A DNA stretch of 64,000 nt from Utricularia gibba (lineage: Eukaryota > Streptophyta > Magnoliopsida > Lamiales > Lentibulariaceae), in the NCBI GenBank assembly GCA_002189035.1, contig NEEC01000009.1:3100001-3164000 (forward strand), read 5' to 3'. The position numbers and the translations under genes are program-made. Positions 35,001 to 46,239 of the stretch are shown here, in pieces. The notes beneath the pieces were generated by a model that made no database searches, had not been told where the DNA came from, and worked only from the letters and a program-made list of their open reading frames with translations. Numbering within the stretch: the stretch's first letter is position 1; each line of letters begins with the position of its first letter.

Positions 35001-35709
35001 TCTTTTTCATATGTTCTTCTTTTTGCTACTATAAAATATTATCAGATGATTACACTTGGAGGTGATGCTGAACTGGAGCTAGTAGATTCCCTGGACCCTT
35101 TTTCTGAAGGTGTTGTCTTCAGTGTTCGACCTCCGAAAAAGAGTTGGAAGACTATATCAAACTTATCTGGTGGTGAGAAGGTACGCATTCGCTTATCTAT
35201 TGGCATCGAGCAGCGTCTTCTTTGTCACATTGTAAACTGCTCTTCTTACAAGCTAAAATTTTATACTCAGACACTGAGCTCATTAGCACTAGTTTTTGCC
35301 CTGCATCACTACAAACCAACCCCACTGTATGTCATGGATGAGATTGATGCTGCATTAGGTACGTTTTTGATCCCCTCATACTGCTACTTGCTGCTTCTGA
35401 AGCCATGCACTGCATTCTCTTCCTCACTGCAGATTTCAAGAACGTTTCCATTGTCGGACATTATGTTAAAGACCGTACCCAGGATGCACAGTTCATCATC
35501 ATAAGGTAAGGTGTTCAATCAATCACTTCAAGATCTACCCTTGCCAAATGAAGCATGTTGATGTAGTTTCTTGTTCCTCAATTCACAGCCTGCGTAACAA
35601 TATGTTTGAGCTGGCCGATCGTCTCGTCGGCATCTATAAAACAGATAATTGCACCAAGACCATAACAATCAATCCTGGAAGCTTTGTAGTTTGTGAGAAG
35701 GCACACTGA
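29037..35709 (+). CDS. SMC4: Condensin core subunit SMC4 (CAP-C)
   Basis: ATPase subunit that pairs with SMC2 in condensin I and II and compacts and segregates chromosomes. I resolve 28 exons, the first at 29037-29195 and the last at 35589-35709, all with GT-AG borders and consistent phase. They give 1248 residues against about 1240 in Arabidopsis. Seen in order: Walker [17 protein letters not shown] (about residues 58-73), KNQR-less Q-loop segment [20 protein letters not shown], a first coiled coil, the hinge ([15 protein letters not shown] ... [19 protein letters not shown], about 555-650), glycine-rich [14 protein letters not shown], a second coiled coil, signature NLSGGEK (about 1150) and Walker [12 protein letters not shown] followed by [12 protein letters not shown]. 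No frame breaks. The start follows a short leader and opens the Arg-rich N-terminus before [15 protein letters not shown]. Confidence 0.97.
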
Positions 35710-35847
35710 ACTCTTGCTTTTCAATGCCTCTAGGAGCTGTGTATTTGTATCATGTAACCCGTATGTAATATTAGTCATCATTCAACAACAAAACTTCTTC
35801 ACATTAGCAATGAGAGGAACAATGTATCCTGTATATTTGTGGTAGGG

Positions 35848-37671
35848 TCAATCCTGTATTCGTGAATGGTGATGAAATGCTACGAAATCAATGGGTTCCA
35901 CTCTGCTGACACTGTCGACGTCACTGAAGGTTCCACGCTTTGTGTTCAAGTTCACATACCTGTTTCTTCTCCTATGACATGCAGTGGCATCGTTACCTGG
36001 GATGCTTGCCATCATATCATCATCAAACTTCCTCTTGCAGCCTATGAAGTGCGTGGCCGTGGCAGGGCTCCTGACTACTGCGGCATTCTGGCGGGAATGC
36101 CGGTGGGAGTCTACGTCGGCACAACATCCTTCAATCCTGACACTTGAATGTGAAAAAGATACTTGACCACTGAGTAGGGAGGGATATACAGAATTTAAAA
36201 AACACATTCGTTAGTGTGTGGCATAAGAGGAAAGCATTTGCCGCATACTGTGATATGTATTCGACAAAGCTATCGATCAATGATGGCCATGCTCCTGTTG
36301 AAGGAAAAACTAAAGATACTAAGGAAAGGAGACAGCATGGCTCAACATAAAACGATTGAAAAAAAATGCAATGCAGAACGTTACCTTGAGGATCATATCC
36401 TTCCAGACTTCCATTGGAAAAATAAGTGAAAAGTAGGAGCTCCCTCCATGTATCCTCAGAAATATCGTGTTTGTGATTTTTCTGTACATCAAAGGGGGCC
36501 AAAATGATCAGGATTAAGGATATAAATACAGAAAAATGAACTATGAGCAATATAATGCTAAGGTAGACTTCAGAACTTCGAAGCATGCACAGAATAACAA
36601 GTTTTTTTTTTTGAAAAAAAATATATTAATGGGAAAGTTGATTTGCAGGAACAAAGTTCAAAGTTCTATGCCTGAAATCAACCTCTACAAAATCACACCA
36701 TTCATTAAGAAGCCGAAACCTTCCAGCCAAGACTAATCTCCAAGCCATCAAAGCCTTGCTTACAGCTACAAACATTCCCAAGGGATATTTTTACTTAGGG
36801 CAATTTATGCAGCGGAGCTTCCTCAAGAATATACTGCACAGCAGTCAAAAGATGGTACAGTAAATAGCTTACTTATGCCCCTTTGACCATTTTCCCGGCA
36901 CATGAGAAATACAAAGTTGTAAAAGTGGGTGAAATTTGAACAATCTTCTTTCAAGTGCACCAAATTTTCCTGAAGTTTGCACACTTCATCAAAAATTGAA
37001 TACCTAAAAAATACAAAAAATAAACTGAGCTACCTCAGTTCTTGATTGATTTTTATGCCAAAACAAAAAAAAAGGGCTTAAAAACATAGATGAGCATCTT
37101 CTACACGTTAAGACGCAGCAACGCATGATTCCTTTCCCAGCACAACCCTAGACAATGCATTCAGTAAAAAACACATAATCTGTTCTGTGTTCAACAGTTT
37201 CTCCGCAAGAAATAGGACCATGAAGCAATCAACAACACGATGACGAGAAAAATTCATAGAACTGTGGATGCCGATTTGATTTCCAACAGGAACTCTTTGA
37301 TTTCAAAACAAATACCTTGTGGAAAATTTCGACTCCATCACTTTCAACAATTCAGACAAACGTTCTCTTGTGACCCGTACTCCTTGAAGCTCATCCTTCC
37401 CCAACATACAAATCGAATCTGATACGATCGCTGCAGCACAATTCCCGTGTGGGAGAAATCAGCCAAAAACGAACACAAACTGAAATTAAAAATCTAAAGT
37501 TCACAAGGAAACTCTCCAAAAATACTGCATCGAGGATTATTATCAAGACGCGAGATGAATCCCCACCCCAAAAAAAGAAAAGAAACAAGAAAAACACCAT
37601 CAATCAGTACCGCAGTATCGGCGATAAATCTTGAAAATATCCAAGGAACAATCCATTGAAATCGGCGTCAT
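35848..37671 (-). CDS. DCN1-like protein (cullin neddylation co-E3)
   Basis: Seven exons on the minus strand: 37611-37671, 37316-37430, 36873-37003, 36683-36765, 36385-36481, 36249-36294 and 35848-36136, giving 273 residues in one frame. DCN1-like proteins bind cullins and the NEDD8 E2 and stimulate cullin-RING ligase activation. The PONY (Cul-binding) domain is covered by LGKDELQGVRVTRERLSELL, HFYNFVFLMCRENGQRG, AWRLVLAGRFRLLNEWCDFV, HDISEDTWRELLLFTYFSNG and GYDPQGAWPSLIDSFVEYI. A basic/polar C-terminal tail (GCKRKFDDDMM) follows, as in the Arabidopsis At1g15860-type member. A second possible start ATG is at 37656 (MDCSLDIFKIYRRYC), equally plausible. It converges on SMC4 with 138 bp between stop codons. 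Confidence 0.85.
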
Positions 37672-37834
37672 CTCCGACCAAGTGAACACTCCCGAGCAAC
37701 GCGCAGCAGCTACGCCATCTCCACGAAAAACCGTTGCTCTCGTGTCTCGGTGTGCTGCCGTTCCCAGTCAAGTTTGTAGTAGGCGTCCCGCGTCCTACAC
37801 CGAACAGGCTTCGGCTGTTTTAAATATAAACACA

Positions 37835-37936
37835 TGGGCCAAGCTTTCCATCATTTGGGCCTAATGTATCTATCTGCCACGTGGCGACAGCGCAATGGAC
37901 CCCACCACATTGAGACGACCATACTTCAAATGGGCC
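37835..37936 (-). promoter_or_regulatory. Site II boxes and palindromic G-box upstream of the DCN1-like gene
   Basis: Three TGGGCC boxes (37835, 37856, 37931) surround a perfect ten-base palindrome GCCACGTGGC at 37876-37885, whose CACGTG core is the classic plant bZIP/bHLH G-box. The cluster sits 160-270 bp upstream of the DCN1-like start codon. Activity is inferred. Confidence 0.5.
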
Positions 37937-38839
37937 GGACCGGATATTAAAAAATACACGTATTGTACATGCCTCGTCTACCTATAGCGTTACGGGGAAT
38001 ATGATCTCAAAATAGTAGTAGATGTCATGATACCAAGGACATTATTTTATCATCTCAAACCATACTCAGAAAAGAAGTACACGTCCCGCCAAACAAAAAT
38101 GGAAGGGAACAATATTTAATGAATATTTTAAATAATTGTGATGTATTTACAAGGGCGCCCTTAATGGTTCATTAAACTAGGTCAAACTGTCAGCATAGAC
38201 CCTACTTCCCGAGCCTACCGTATAGGGGCTGGTTCGTACAAACCCCAGGCCCCCTTCCCCAGTCCCAGTCCCCCCAGACGCCAAACATTTCTTTTTATCT
38301 CTTTTTTTAAAAATATTTTTTATAAAATAAAAAAGGTGGGGCCTTTATTTTCTTAAAAATTAAAATTACTTAATAATTTTACACTTTAATTTTTATTTGA
38401 TAATAAAATTAGTTTTATGGATTTTATACTTTAATTAGTTTTATTTGAAACAACTTGCAGTATTATTATTACATATGAATGATTTCTATAATTGTTTATG
38501 GAACCTCGAGTTCTTCTTTATTATAAACACTTGCAAAAGGTATTTTTGAGAAATTATACTAAACGTAATCTTCGACAATTATTTGAAAGAGGAGGGGTTG
38601 TTTTAAACTAACCATAACTAAGATGAAGAGGGACTGGGGGGCTGCAACACTTGTTTGGATTAGTAGTACCAAGCCATGTGGTAGGGAAATGGGAATCATC
38701 CAATAACTAAACCTAACTAACTTAACTTACACTATCACCCCCCTTCCCTTTCCCTTCCCTCCACCAGGCTAATAAAATTCCGAATATGCCCTACTATCTC
38801 CAAGGGTGTTTTTGGAACTTTTAAATTTGTTATTTTCTA

Positions 38840-38861
38840 GGGTAGGGGTAGGGGGTAGGGG
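38840..38861 (+). other. Potential G-quadruplex tract
   Basis: Four G-runs of 3, 4, 5 and 4 bases, each separated by exactly TA, ending 585 bp before the MYB start codon. This satisfies the canonical quadruplex pattern with very short loops on the plus strand. Confidence 0.6.
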
Positions 38862-39446
38862 TAGACTGTGCTTTGTTTACTTGCAAATTCTCACCCCACT
38901 GTTGAGATCTTCATGTCAAGTAGCTCTAATGGTAAACATCACAATTACTGTGCCCGTAAAAAATGAAGGGGAAAAAAAACGAATAAAATGATTGATGGAA
39001 CAAGGTATATAAATAGTGAAATGGTTGGGTTACTATCGTACTGGTATGAGAAAATGACAAGCCAAAAAGGGGTAAAAAGAGAAATATATAGAAAATTTGG
39101 CTCCCTTGGGAAATAAATATTTTGTGTGTGTGTGTGGGTTGATGATTGAAAGATTCATTTCATTTCCAGAAGACATGACATTTACTTTGGAGAATAAGTC
39201 AAAATAGAGGTCGTGGCCCCCCTTCCCCCCCTCCTCTTCCAGAGGCTGTCAGCAACAAGTGAGAAGGAAATTCGTAGAAAACAACACCACCCAGGGCGGC
39301 CCCTCCCCCTCTCCCTCTTTCCTCTTGAAAATGTCATTCATGTGGTTTTCTGGGATTGTGTGTGTGTTCCCAAAAGCCCCACTTTGTCTCTGCCATCGTT
39401 TCCTTTCTTCTTCCCCATTTAGTAGTAGCATGCAGCATATGCCCAA

Positions 39447-40521
39447 ATGGCCGAGACCTCAAACCACATGGCCATGGGATTCTCCCTCGTTCGTGGCTGC
39501 ATTATGTTGTCCTCATCGCAGCAGCCTCGCCCCGATGACGTCTCCTGTGAGGACGACGCTAAAAGCCCTCCTCAGAGCCCCAGCTCCCAGCAGCACCGCC
39601 GCGAGTCTACGGCTATGGCTATGGCTTCCGCCAAGTTCTGTTCTCGGGGACACTGGAAGCCCACGGAGGACTCCAAGCTCAGAGAGCTCGTTGCTCTGTA
39701 CGGCCCCCAGAACTGGAATCTCATAGCGGAGAAGCTACAAGGAAGATCAGGTAGGTACTCATCCCTCTTTTGGATATAAACCCCAGGACTGAGAATTTTT
39801 GTTTTCTCTTTTCGTGAAGGGAAAAGCTGTAGATTGCGGTGGTACAATCAGCTAGACCCCAGGATCAATAGAACGGCGTTCAGCGAGGAGGAAGAAGTGA
39901 GACTGATGGAGGCGCACAGGGTGTACGGGAATAAATGGGCTTTGATTTCAAGATTCTTCCCGGGGCGTACGGATAACGCCGTCAAGAACCACTGGCACGT
40001 GTTAATGGCGAGGAGGTTCCGGGAGAAGTCGAAGGCGAACTACGCCAGGAGAAGATGCTGGAGCGATCCGCATAGTCGACCCTCGGATCAACCCGGAACG
40101 AGGTCGGAACCCTCGCGGAACTCTCTAACGAATCAGACCACTATTACTACCATGGCCGCCGCCGCTAATCCGTACTTCAATGATCACCAATGGAACCGAA
40201 CGCCGGCACTCGCTCCTCCACCTTTTGCATTCGATGGCTTCGTTCTAGGTAAAAAAAAAAAAAAAAAAGGAAGACGAGAGTGTCGAGATTTGTGCGATCG
40301 CAGTACTGAGACTCGTGGCTTGTTGTGCAGGGCGACATGGGAGCTGGGGCTCTAGAACCCATTGTTCTAGAATCCAGGCGGCGGCCCCACGAGGGGGCAC
40401 GTACCTCTCGGCTGCGGCGTCGCTGTCATCGGAGGCGGCCGCCGACGATCGAGACGAAGATGATGAGGCCGCGGGTTTAGCTCCCCAGTTTATTGATTTT
40501 CTTGGAGTTGGAGAAATGTGA
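39447..40521 (+). CDS. R2R3-MYB transcription factor, MYB52/54/56/105/117 group
   Basis: Three exons: 39447-39750, 39820-40248 and 40331-40521, giving 307 residues, intact. Members of this group control secondary wall deposition, organ boundaries (LOF1/LOF2) and seed coat development. The R2 repeat starts at [20 protein letters not shown] and is interrupted by intron 1 after GRSG, a usual place. R2 ends with [15 protein letters not shown] and R3 follows with [20 protein letters not shown] and [14 protein letters not shown]. The C-terminus ends [12 protein letters not shown], a tail motif of this group. In R3 the first tryptophan is replaced by Phe, as in most plant MYBs. Intron 2 starts with a long A-run (about 40251-40268), a place where read errors are easy. 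The other frame of exon 3 is also open for a while, but only the chosen one gives the FIDFLGVG ending. Confidence 0.93.
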
Positions 40522-43500
40522 GGCTGCGTTTGGGACTAACAAGGAATCTCCCCGCCCTTTCTTTCTCACCTTCTTTGTGTTTTAAATAAATTAAAAAGGG
40601 TCGCACCATCAACTTCTCCTTCTCCTAATCCTCCCATATTTTTAACCATAGTTTAATTATTAAATAGCATAATTGTTTAGAAAAAATGATCATTCTAGTA
40701 ATATTAAATTTTTACTTTAATATAAGTAAATAAAATTAAATAAAAATAAGATTTACAAAGAGAAAATTACCAAAAAAATATTTCAAGTTTAGATTAGTTT
40801 AAAAAATTTAATCTTCAAATTTCAAAATTTCAAAAAACAAACAATTTAAGTGTTTCAAATAGTACAATAAAATCGAAATAGTTTTTAAAATTTTTAAAAA
40901 TAATCATGGAGCTAAGAAGCATCTCGAATTTCAAATCCAATATCGTATTAGGGTTTTTCATTTGGAGTTTGAAGAATTGAATGATATCTTGTTAAGATTA
41001 TATTAGGTTCACTTCTTGTTTAATTCATAACGACAATAGTTATATTATATTTGCATTCACCCAATTTACAAGATTAATAAATTTAAAATATGTTGCTTTT
41101 AGTGTTTCATTATAAAATTTGAAATTATTTTATCCTTTGTAAATTGAGTTGGAAGATTCCCTCCCCCATCATTCACTTCCACACTAACCAGGGTTTATGA
41201 AGGTGCCCACCAACCCACTTCAGTCTTGGCATATATTACAAGGTCGCACCGCACATCCCTGCAACACAACACACACGTCCAAATTGTACGGCCATTTCCT
41301 TGTACTTTGTGTTAAAGATATTAAAGCATGTTTGCTTTGGAAATTAAAAATAGTAGTTAACTAAAATTAAATAAAAATGCAACTTTTTTGTCACCTCCCT
41401 CAGAATCGAACTTTAGAATTACAGTAAATAAGATATTTACGAAAGCCAGAGGCTTATTAAAATCATATTATTGAAGGTTAAAAAATAGAATGGAAATTTC
41501 TGACAGGGGGTGCCCCCCAGGTGGCCTCAGGTTGCATCAAATAAATACAAGTGACAAATCGTGCTCTTCATCCATTAAATAGGCGACAAATAACTATCAC
41601 CTGGTGAAAATAAATATGAATAAAAAAGGGTTTTGAATCGAGAAATAATAATAAAAAAACAATATTTATTTTATTGTTTTTGGGTGGGCAGAGAGGATCT
41701 GACTGGCAGCGTTCAAGTCTCACTACCAGCATCTATCTATCTATCTATTCATTTCGTCTCTTCTCTTGCTACGTTAATTGCAAAACCAGACCAGAGCTGA
41801 GGCCAGGCGCCTGCCTGAGTACCATTCATTCAATCACCTCCACAAGATTCCCAACCCTCAACCCCCTCTTTGGTTGTTGTTATCCCATTCTCCTCCAAAC
41901 GCCTCCGGATGTCGGTTTCCCCACGCAAATTGGGTCATTTAGATTCTTGTCAATTTGGCACCACTCGTATAGTCTTGTTTTCAATCGTGAAAAAGGTATT
42001 AAACTATTTTTATAACACATTTTTGATTTAATAGGTTTAACCATAATTCAATCAATTTTTTTTTAAAAAAATATCAAATAGTGATTCAATTATTAAGATC
42101 GTAATTGACATTTATTTTATACGATATTTTTCATTTATAGCATCATCATTATAATTTTATATTATTATATTCCAAAAAAAAGAAGTCATACAAAATTATG
42201 AAAATACTTCTATTTAAGTATAGTGTGTAATGATTATGCTACACAGATTGCATGGTGATTCCATTGCGTCATTCTCCTAAAACCATAAAACAAAATTTCG
42301 GGTTTTGATTCAAAATAAAATAATTTCACTCCAAATATCTTTGATTCTATTAGAAAATAGTTGTTAATGTTATAGACGGATTAAAATTTTCGAAATTTTG
42401 ATCATTTTATCCAAAACTTTGTTTTTTGGGTACGATACGTGATACGACTCTCCAATCAACAAGTGATTGGCAAACCAGATCTTGGTTGAAAAGAAGCAAT
42501 CCCTCAAAAAAAAAAGTTGGCCTTCAATGATTGAAAGATCTTTGCAACCCAAACTATGAAATGGTACCACACTCACAGAATCAAGACAGGAATTGAAAAT
42601 GATAAACCACATACTAGACACCACAAGCAAGACCTGATAAGTCTAAGTTTTACAAGAACTCAAAAAAAGAGAATAGCTCTCAAAAGTAATTACCATCAAA
42701 GTTGTATAAAACAAGAGTAAGACCTTCTTATATAGATGATATGAATGATTGAGCATTATTGGAGGAAAATTAGTAATAATAATGCATTTGGTAATAATGA
42801 ACCTTCTCTAATCAAGTTGATTCACTTTGAGAATGTTGAATTCCATGCTAAACATCTCATAGCTTTGTTGATTGGCCCATAAGCTGTTAAGTACTTCTTG
42901 ATTCCTTCTTACTCTTGATCTAGTGATTAACCCAACTGAAATCAATGAAGTATTATTGATCTTGTGTCTTTTATTTTCATTGGGATAATTTGTAGCATTC
43001 ATGATCTCATCAATACGAAAGTTGACATTTTTCCAAATCATGGAGAATGGGTTATAAGGCATCTACTGTTATCTGGGGGCAGTATTTGGAGCGTATTTTT
43101 AATTTGGCTTCAGAAATGGGCTTCATTTCCAAGCCTAAGTTCGAATTTGTAAATGGAATTATTGATAATTAAATAAATGAATAAAACTTATCTTTATCTT
43201 AAATTTAGTACCTTAGTTTTGTTTTGTTAGCCCGGCCGGCCTTCAAAAATTAGGGTTCAATTTATTGCGGCCGCGGATGGCACTTTGCTGGAGTTGAAAG
43301 GGCGAATCGCTCCTACCCAATCCGGAAGAAGGCTATCTGATACGCACAATATCGGTTTTGTTTTCCGTGAATCTTGATTTCCCTGCGGCTTCGCTTCTTC
43401 GAATTCTTCATTCCTCCATGTAAGACATTTTGTTGTTTGATTACCAGATCTGAGTTTGCACATGCCCCTCCCCTTGTGTTCATGTTTCGCCACTGCGTCG

Positions 43501-43639
43501 CTCCTTGCGTAGTTTCGTTTGCCGGGGGTTTGTTGTGCTTTGTGTGTCTTTTATGTCGTATTGGGCAATTCGCGTGGTGGCTATCTTGATTCTCATTTGC
43601 AATTTTTTTTTTTTTTTATGTTCATTGTTTGAACTCAGG
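40522..43639. other. Intergenic DNA between MYB and the KH gene, with KH leader
   Basis: AT-rich with many A/T tracts; a TATC microsatellite near 41731-41748. The stretch 42400-43000 has a more even base composition and may be a transposon remnant, but no coding or terminal-repeat signature is visible. The KH gene's 5' untranslated exon probably ends at 43419, with a leader intron at 43420-43638 (GTAAGA ... CTCAG) just before the ATG. Confidence 0.45.
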
Positions 43640-46239
43640 ATGGTTGGCCCGAGGGGTAGCAGTGGTAAACGGCCTTATTCGCATTCTAGTGAAAGCACTG
43701 GAAATAAAAGGAGGAATTCAGGGAGTGATAGAGATGCGTTCTCTATAGGGCCGGATGATACCGTGTACCGCTACTTGTGTCCAGGAAAGAAGATAGGAAG
43801 TATTATAGGAAGGGGAGGTGATATTGTTAAACAACTTAGATCAGACACGAAATCCAAGATAAGAATTGCAGAGTCTGTGCCGGGGTGTGATGAACGTGTA
43901 ATCACAATATTCAGTACTAGTGAGGAAACAAACGATGCTGAAGCTTTGATAATCCCATTTGTCCAGCTCTGGATGCGCTTTTTAAGGTGCATGAGAGAAT
44001 TGTTGCAGATGATGCTTCAATGGATGAAGATTCAGAGGAAATCCCTCAAGCAACAGTTCGACTTTTAGTGCCCTCGGATCAGATAGGGTGTATTATTGGA
44101 AAGGGTGGAATGATAGTTCAAAACATTCGAAGTGATACAGGAGCACAGATTCGCATCCTAAAGGATGACAATCTGCCACGTTGTGCATTAAGTTCAGATG
44201 AGCTTGTACAGGTACTCTTCCGATTTGCCTTTGCTAGCCTCACAGTTCCTTTTTTACCGGAGTGCTGTGCACGTTTGTGTGGTAGCATCCTTCATCTACC
44301 ACATTATATTCAACGATATGACTGAGCATATTTGTGCTTCATCTAGGTTTTTCCCGGTTTTTCCCTTGAGTCTATCCTATGGTATTCAATGAATATTACT
44401 CGGCTACCCCATGCCTCTCAGCTCCTCCACTATTTCTAAATGTCTTTAATTAATTTTTGCATGATAGTGTTTTCTATTGAGGTACTTATCCATTGGGCTT
44501 CCTTCTTCCATTGATACATTTACCCAGATATCTGGTGATGCGTCCGTGGTTAGAAAAGCTCTTCATCAGATAGCCTCCAAACTTCATGCTAACCCCTCAC
44601 GATCACAGCATCTCCTTTCTTCTAGTGCTCCAACAACAATGTACCCTTCTGGGAGTTCAGTTTTGGCTGCCGGTGCTCCTATCATGGGATTAGCTCCCTT
44701 GATGGGGCCATACGGTGGATATAAGGGAGATGCTGACTGGTCCAGATCTCTGTATTCGGCCCCAAGAAATGAAGCATCCTCAAAAGAACTTACACTTCGC
44801 ATTGTATGCCCAACATCCAATATTGGTGGTGTCATTGGGAAAGGTGGTGCCATAATTAATCAAATTAGGCAAGATTCTAGAGCTACTATTAAGGTTGATA
44901 GTTCAGCAGCTGAGGGAGATGATTGTATTATCACTATTTCTGCAAAAGAGGTGATTTTTTCTTATATAATTCTAATCAATTTATTGATGACTATGTTATT
45001 TGAAAGTTAAAGTTTCTTTTGTATGGACCCAGGTTTTCGAAGATGCCTTTTCTCCAGTGCTAGATGCAGCTTTGCGTTTGCAGCCAAGATGCAGTGAGAA
45101 AATTGAAAGAGATTCTGGACTTGTTTCATTTACCATTAGGTTGCTTGTTCCCACATCACGTATTGGGTGCCTTATTGGGAAAGGAGGGTCCATAATCTCT
45201 GAGATGAGGAAAGTCACAAAAGCCAACATTCGCATATTGTCAAAAGAAAATCTGCCTAAAGTTGCCTCTGATGATGACGAGATGATTCAGGTATGGTTGA
45301 AGAAAATCTTTATCTACTTTTATGATTGATGGGATGGTTCAAAAAATTTTCTGTCATACCATACCACATTACTTATAAGGAGATGGTTCAGGTTCAGTCA
45401 CAATTTTCTATCAAATGATTAACATGGATACCATGAGATGTTGTCACTCTGTGATGAAGCATCAGTATCCTATGAGCATAAAGCGGATAATTAACTATTT
45501 TAATATTCTTTCTCCATTAGATTTCTGGAGACCTTGATGTTGTCAAGGATGCTGTTATACAAGTAACATCACGATTGAGGGCCAATCTTTTTGAGAGGGA
45601 GGGAGCCTTTTCTGCATTTCTGCCCATTCTTCCCTATGTGCAGTTGTCAGCAGATCGTTCTGAGGGCTTAAAATATGATGGTACAGATGCCAGAAGCCGT
45701 GGTCGCAATTACTCTTACCTGGATGCATATGGTTCCTCGGCTGATCTCCAGCCTATAGAAGATTCTCGAAGTTATGGTTCTATTCAGGTAGTATTTATCA
45801 TATATTTGAGTTGTACAGGATGGCTGGGAGGTGACGCCATGCATCTTTATCAAATGATATTTTATACACTGCAGGGTGGAGGTGAGAGCGCTGCTTATGG
45901 TCCTTATGGAACTTATTCACTGCACTCTATTGGTTCTGGGTAAGTTCTTTTTTCACAAGTAGTGCAAATACATTGTTAGGATTGTTTCTCTGCAGTAAGG
46001 TTCTAGGAGGACGATCCCTTTATGGGTTGGAACCATGGGAAAAAAAAACGTTCTATGTACCTAGATTTCTACCATCTTTGTCTGGTGCATCCGGATGCAT
46101 GTCCACTACACCAGTTTCCTTCTCACACTATTCAGTACTCCATGAAAACTATTTGCTATCATGGACTCTGATGACCAGCCTACCTAGCAGGTTACCTGGA
46201 CGTAACCCTGTTTCACGGAGGAGAAATTATGACCACTGA
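43640..46239 (+). CDS. Four-KH-domain RNA-binding protein, At5g15270-like (frame broken once)
   Basis: Six exons: 43640-44211, 44528-44950, 45033-45290, 45521-45787, 45875-45939 and 46191-46239. About 544 residues result if one missing base is allowed, against about 548 for the Arabidopsis relative. KH proteins of this type (HEN4/RCF3 relatives) bind pre-mRNA and affect splicing and 3'-end choice. Four GxxG-bearing KH cores are seen: KKIGSIIGRGGDIVKQLRSD, IGCIIGKGGMIVQNIRSD, IGGVIGKGGAIINQIRQD and IGCLIGKGGSIISEMRK. A short last exon encodes GLPGRNPVSRRRNYDH, matching the Arg-rich end of the family. The frame breaks at 43945-43947 between KH1 and KH2. The ATG is placed directly after a leader intron. 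No fifth KH domain is found downstream. Confidence 0.9.

Larger units (their letters stand above)
37672..39446. other. Divergent region between DCN1-like and MYB genes
   Basis: About 1.8 kb. The DCN1-like promoter (site II and G-box) and the G-rich tract at 38840-38861 are listed separately. Pyrimidine tracts occur at 38738-38764 and TG repeats near 39123-39137. No gene is seen. Confidence 0.5.

Noticed and set aside
35866-36147. Plus-strand 93-codon frame after SMC4
   Set aside because: It is the antisense shadow of the last exon of the DCN1-like gene, whose minus-strand frame fits a seven-exon model.
38830-38870. Interstitial telomere repeat
   Set aside because: The G-rich tract has a GGG-TA pattern but not the plant TTTAGGG unit.
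42400-43000. Possible transposon remnant upstream of the KH gene
   Set aside because: Composition differs slightly from the AT-rich surroundings, but no terminal repeats, target duplications or transposase/polyprotein motifs are visible.
45996-46239. Long last exon for the KH gene
   Set aside because: It keeps the frame but adds sequence with no family similarity. Using the acceptor at 46190 gives the conserved short Arg-rich tail directly after SGSG.
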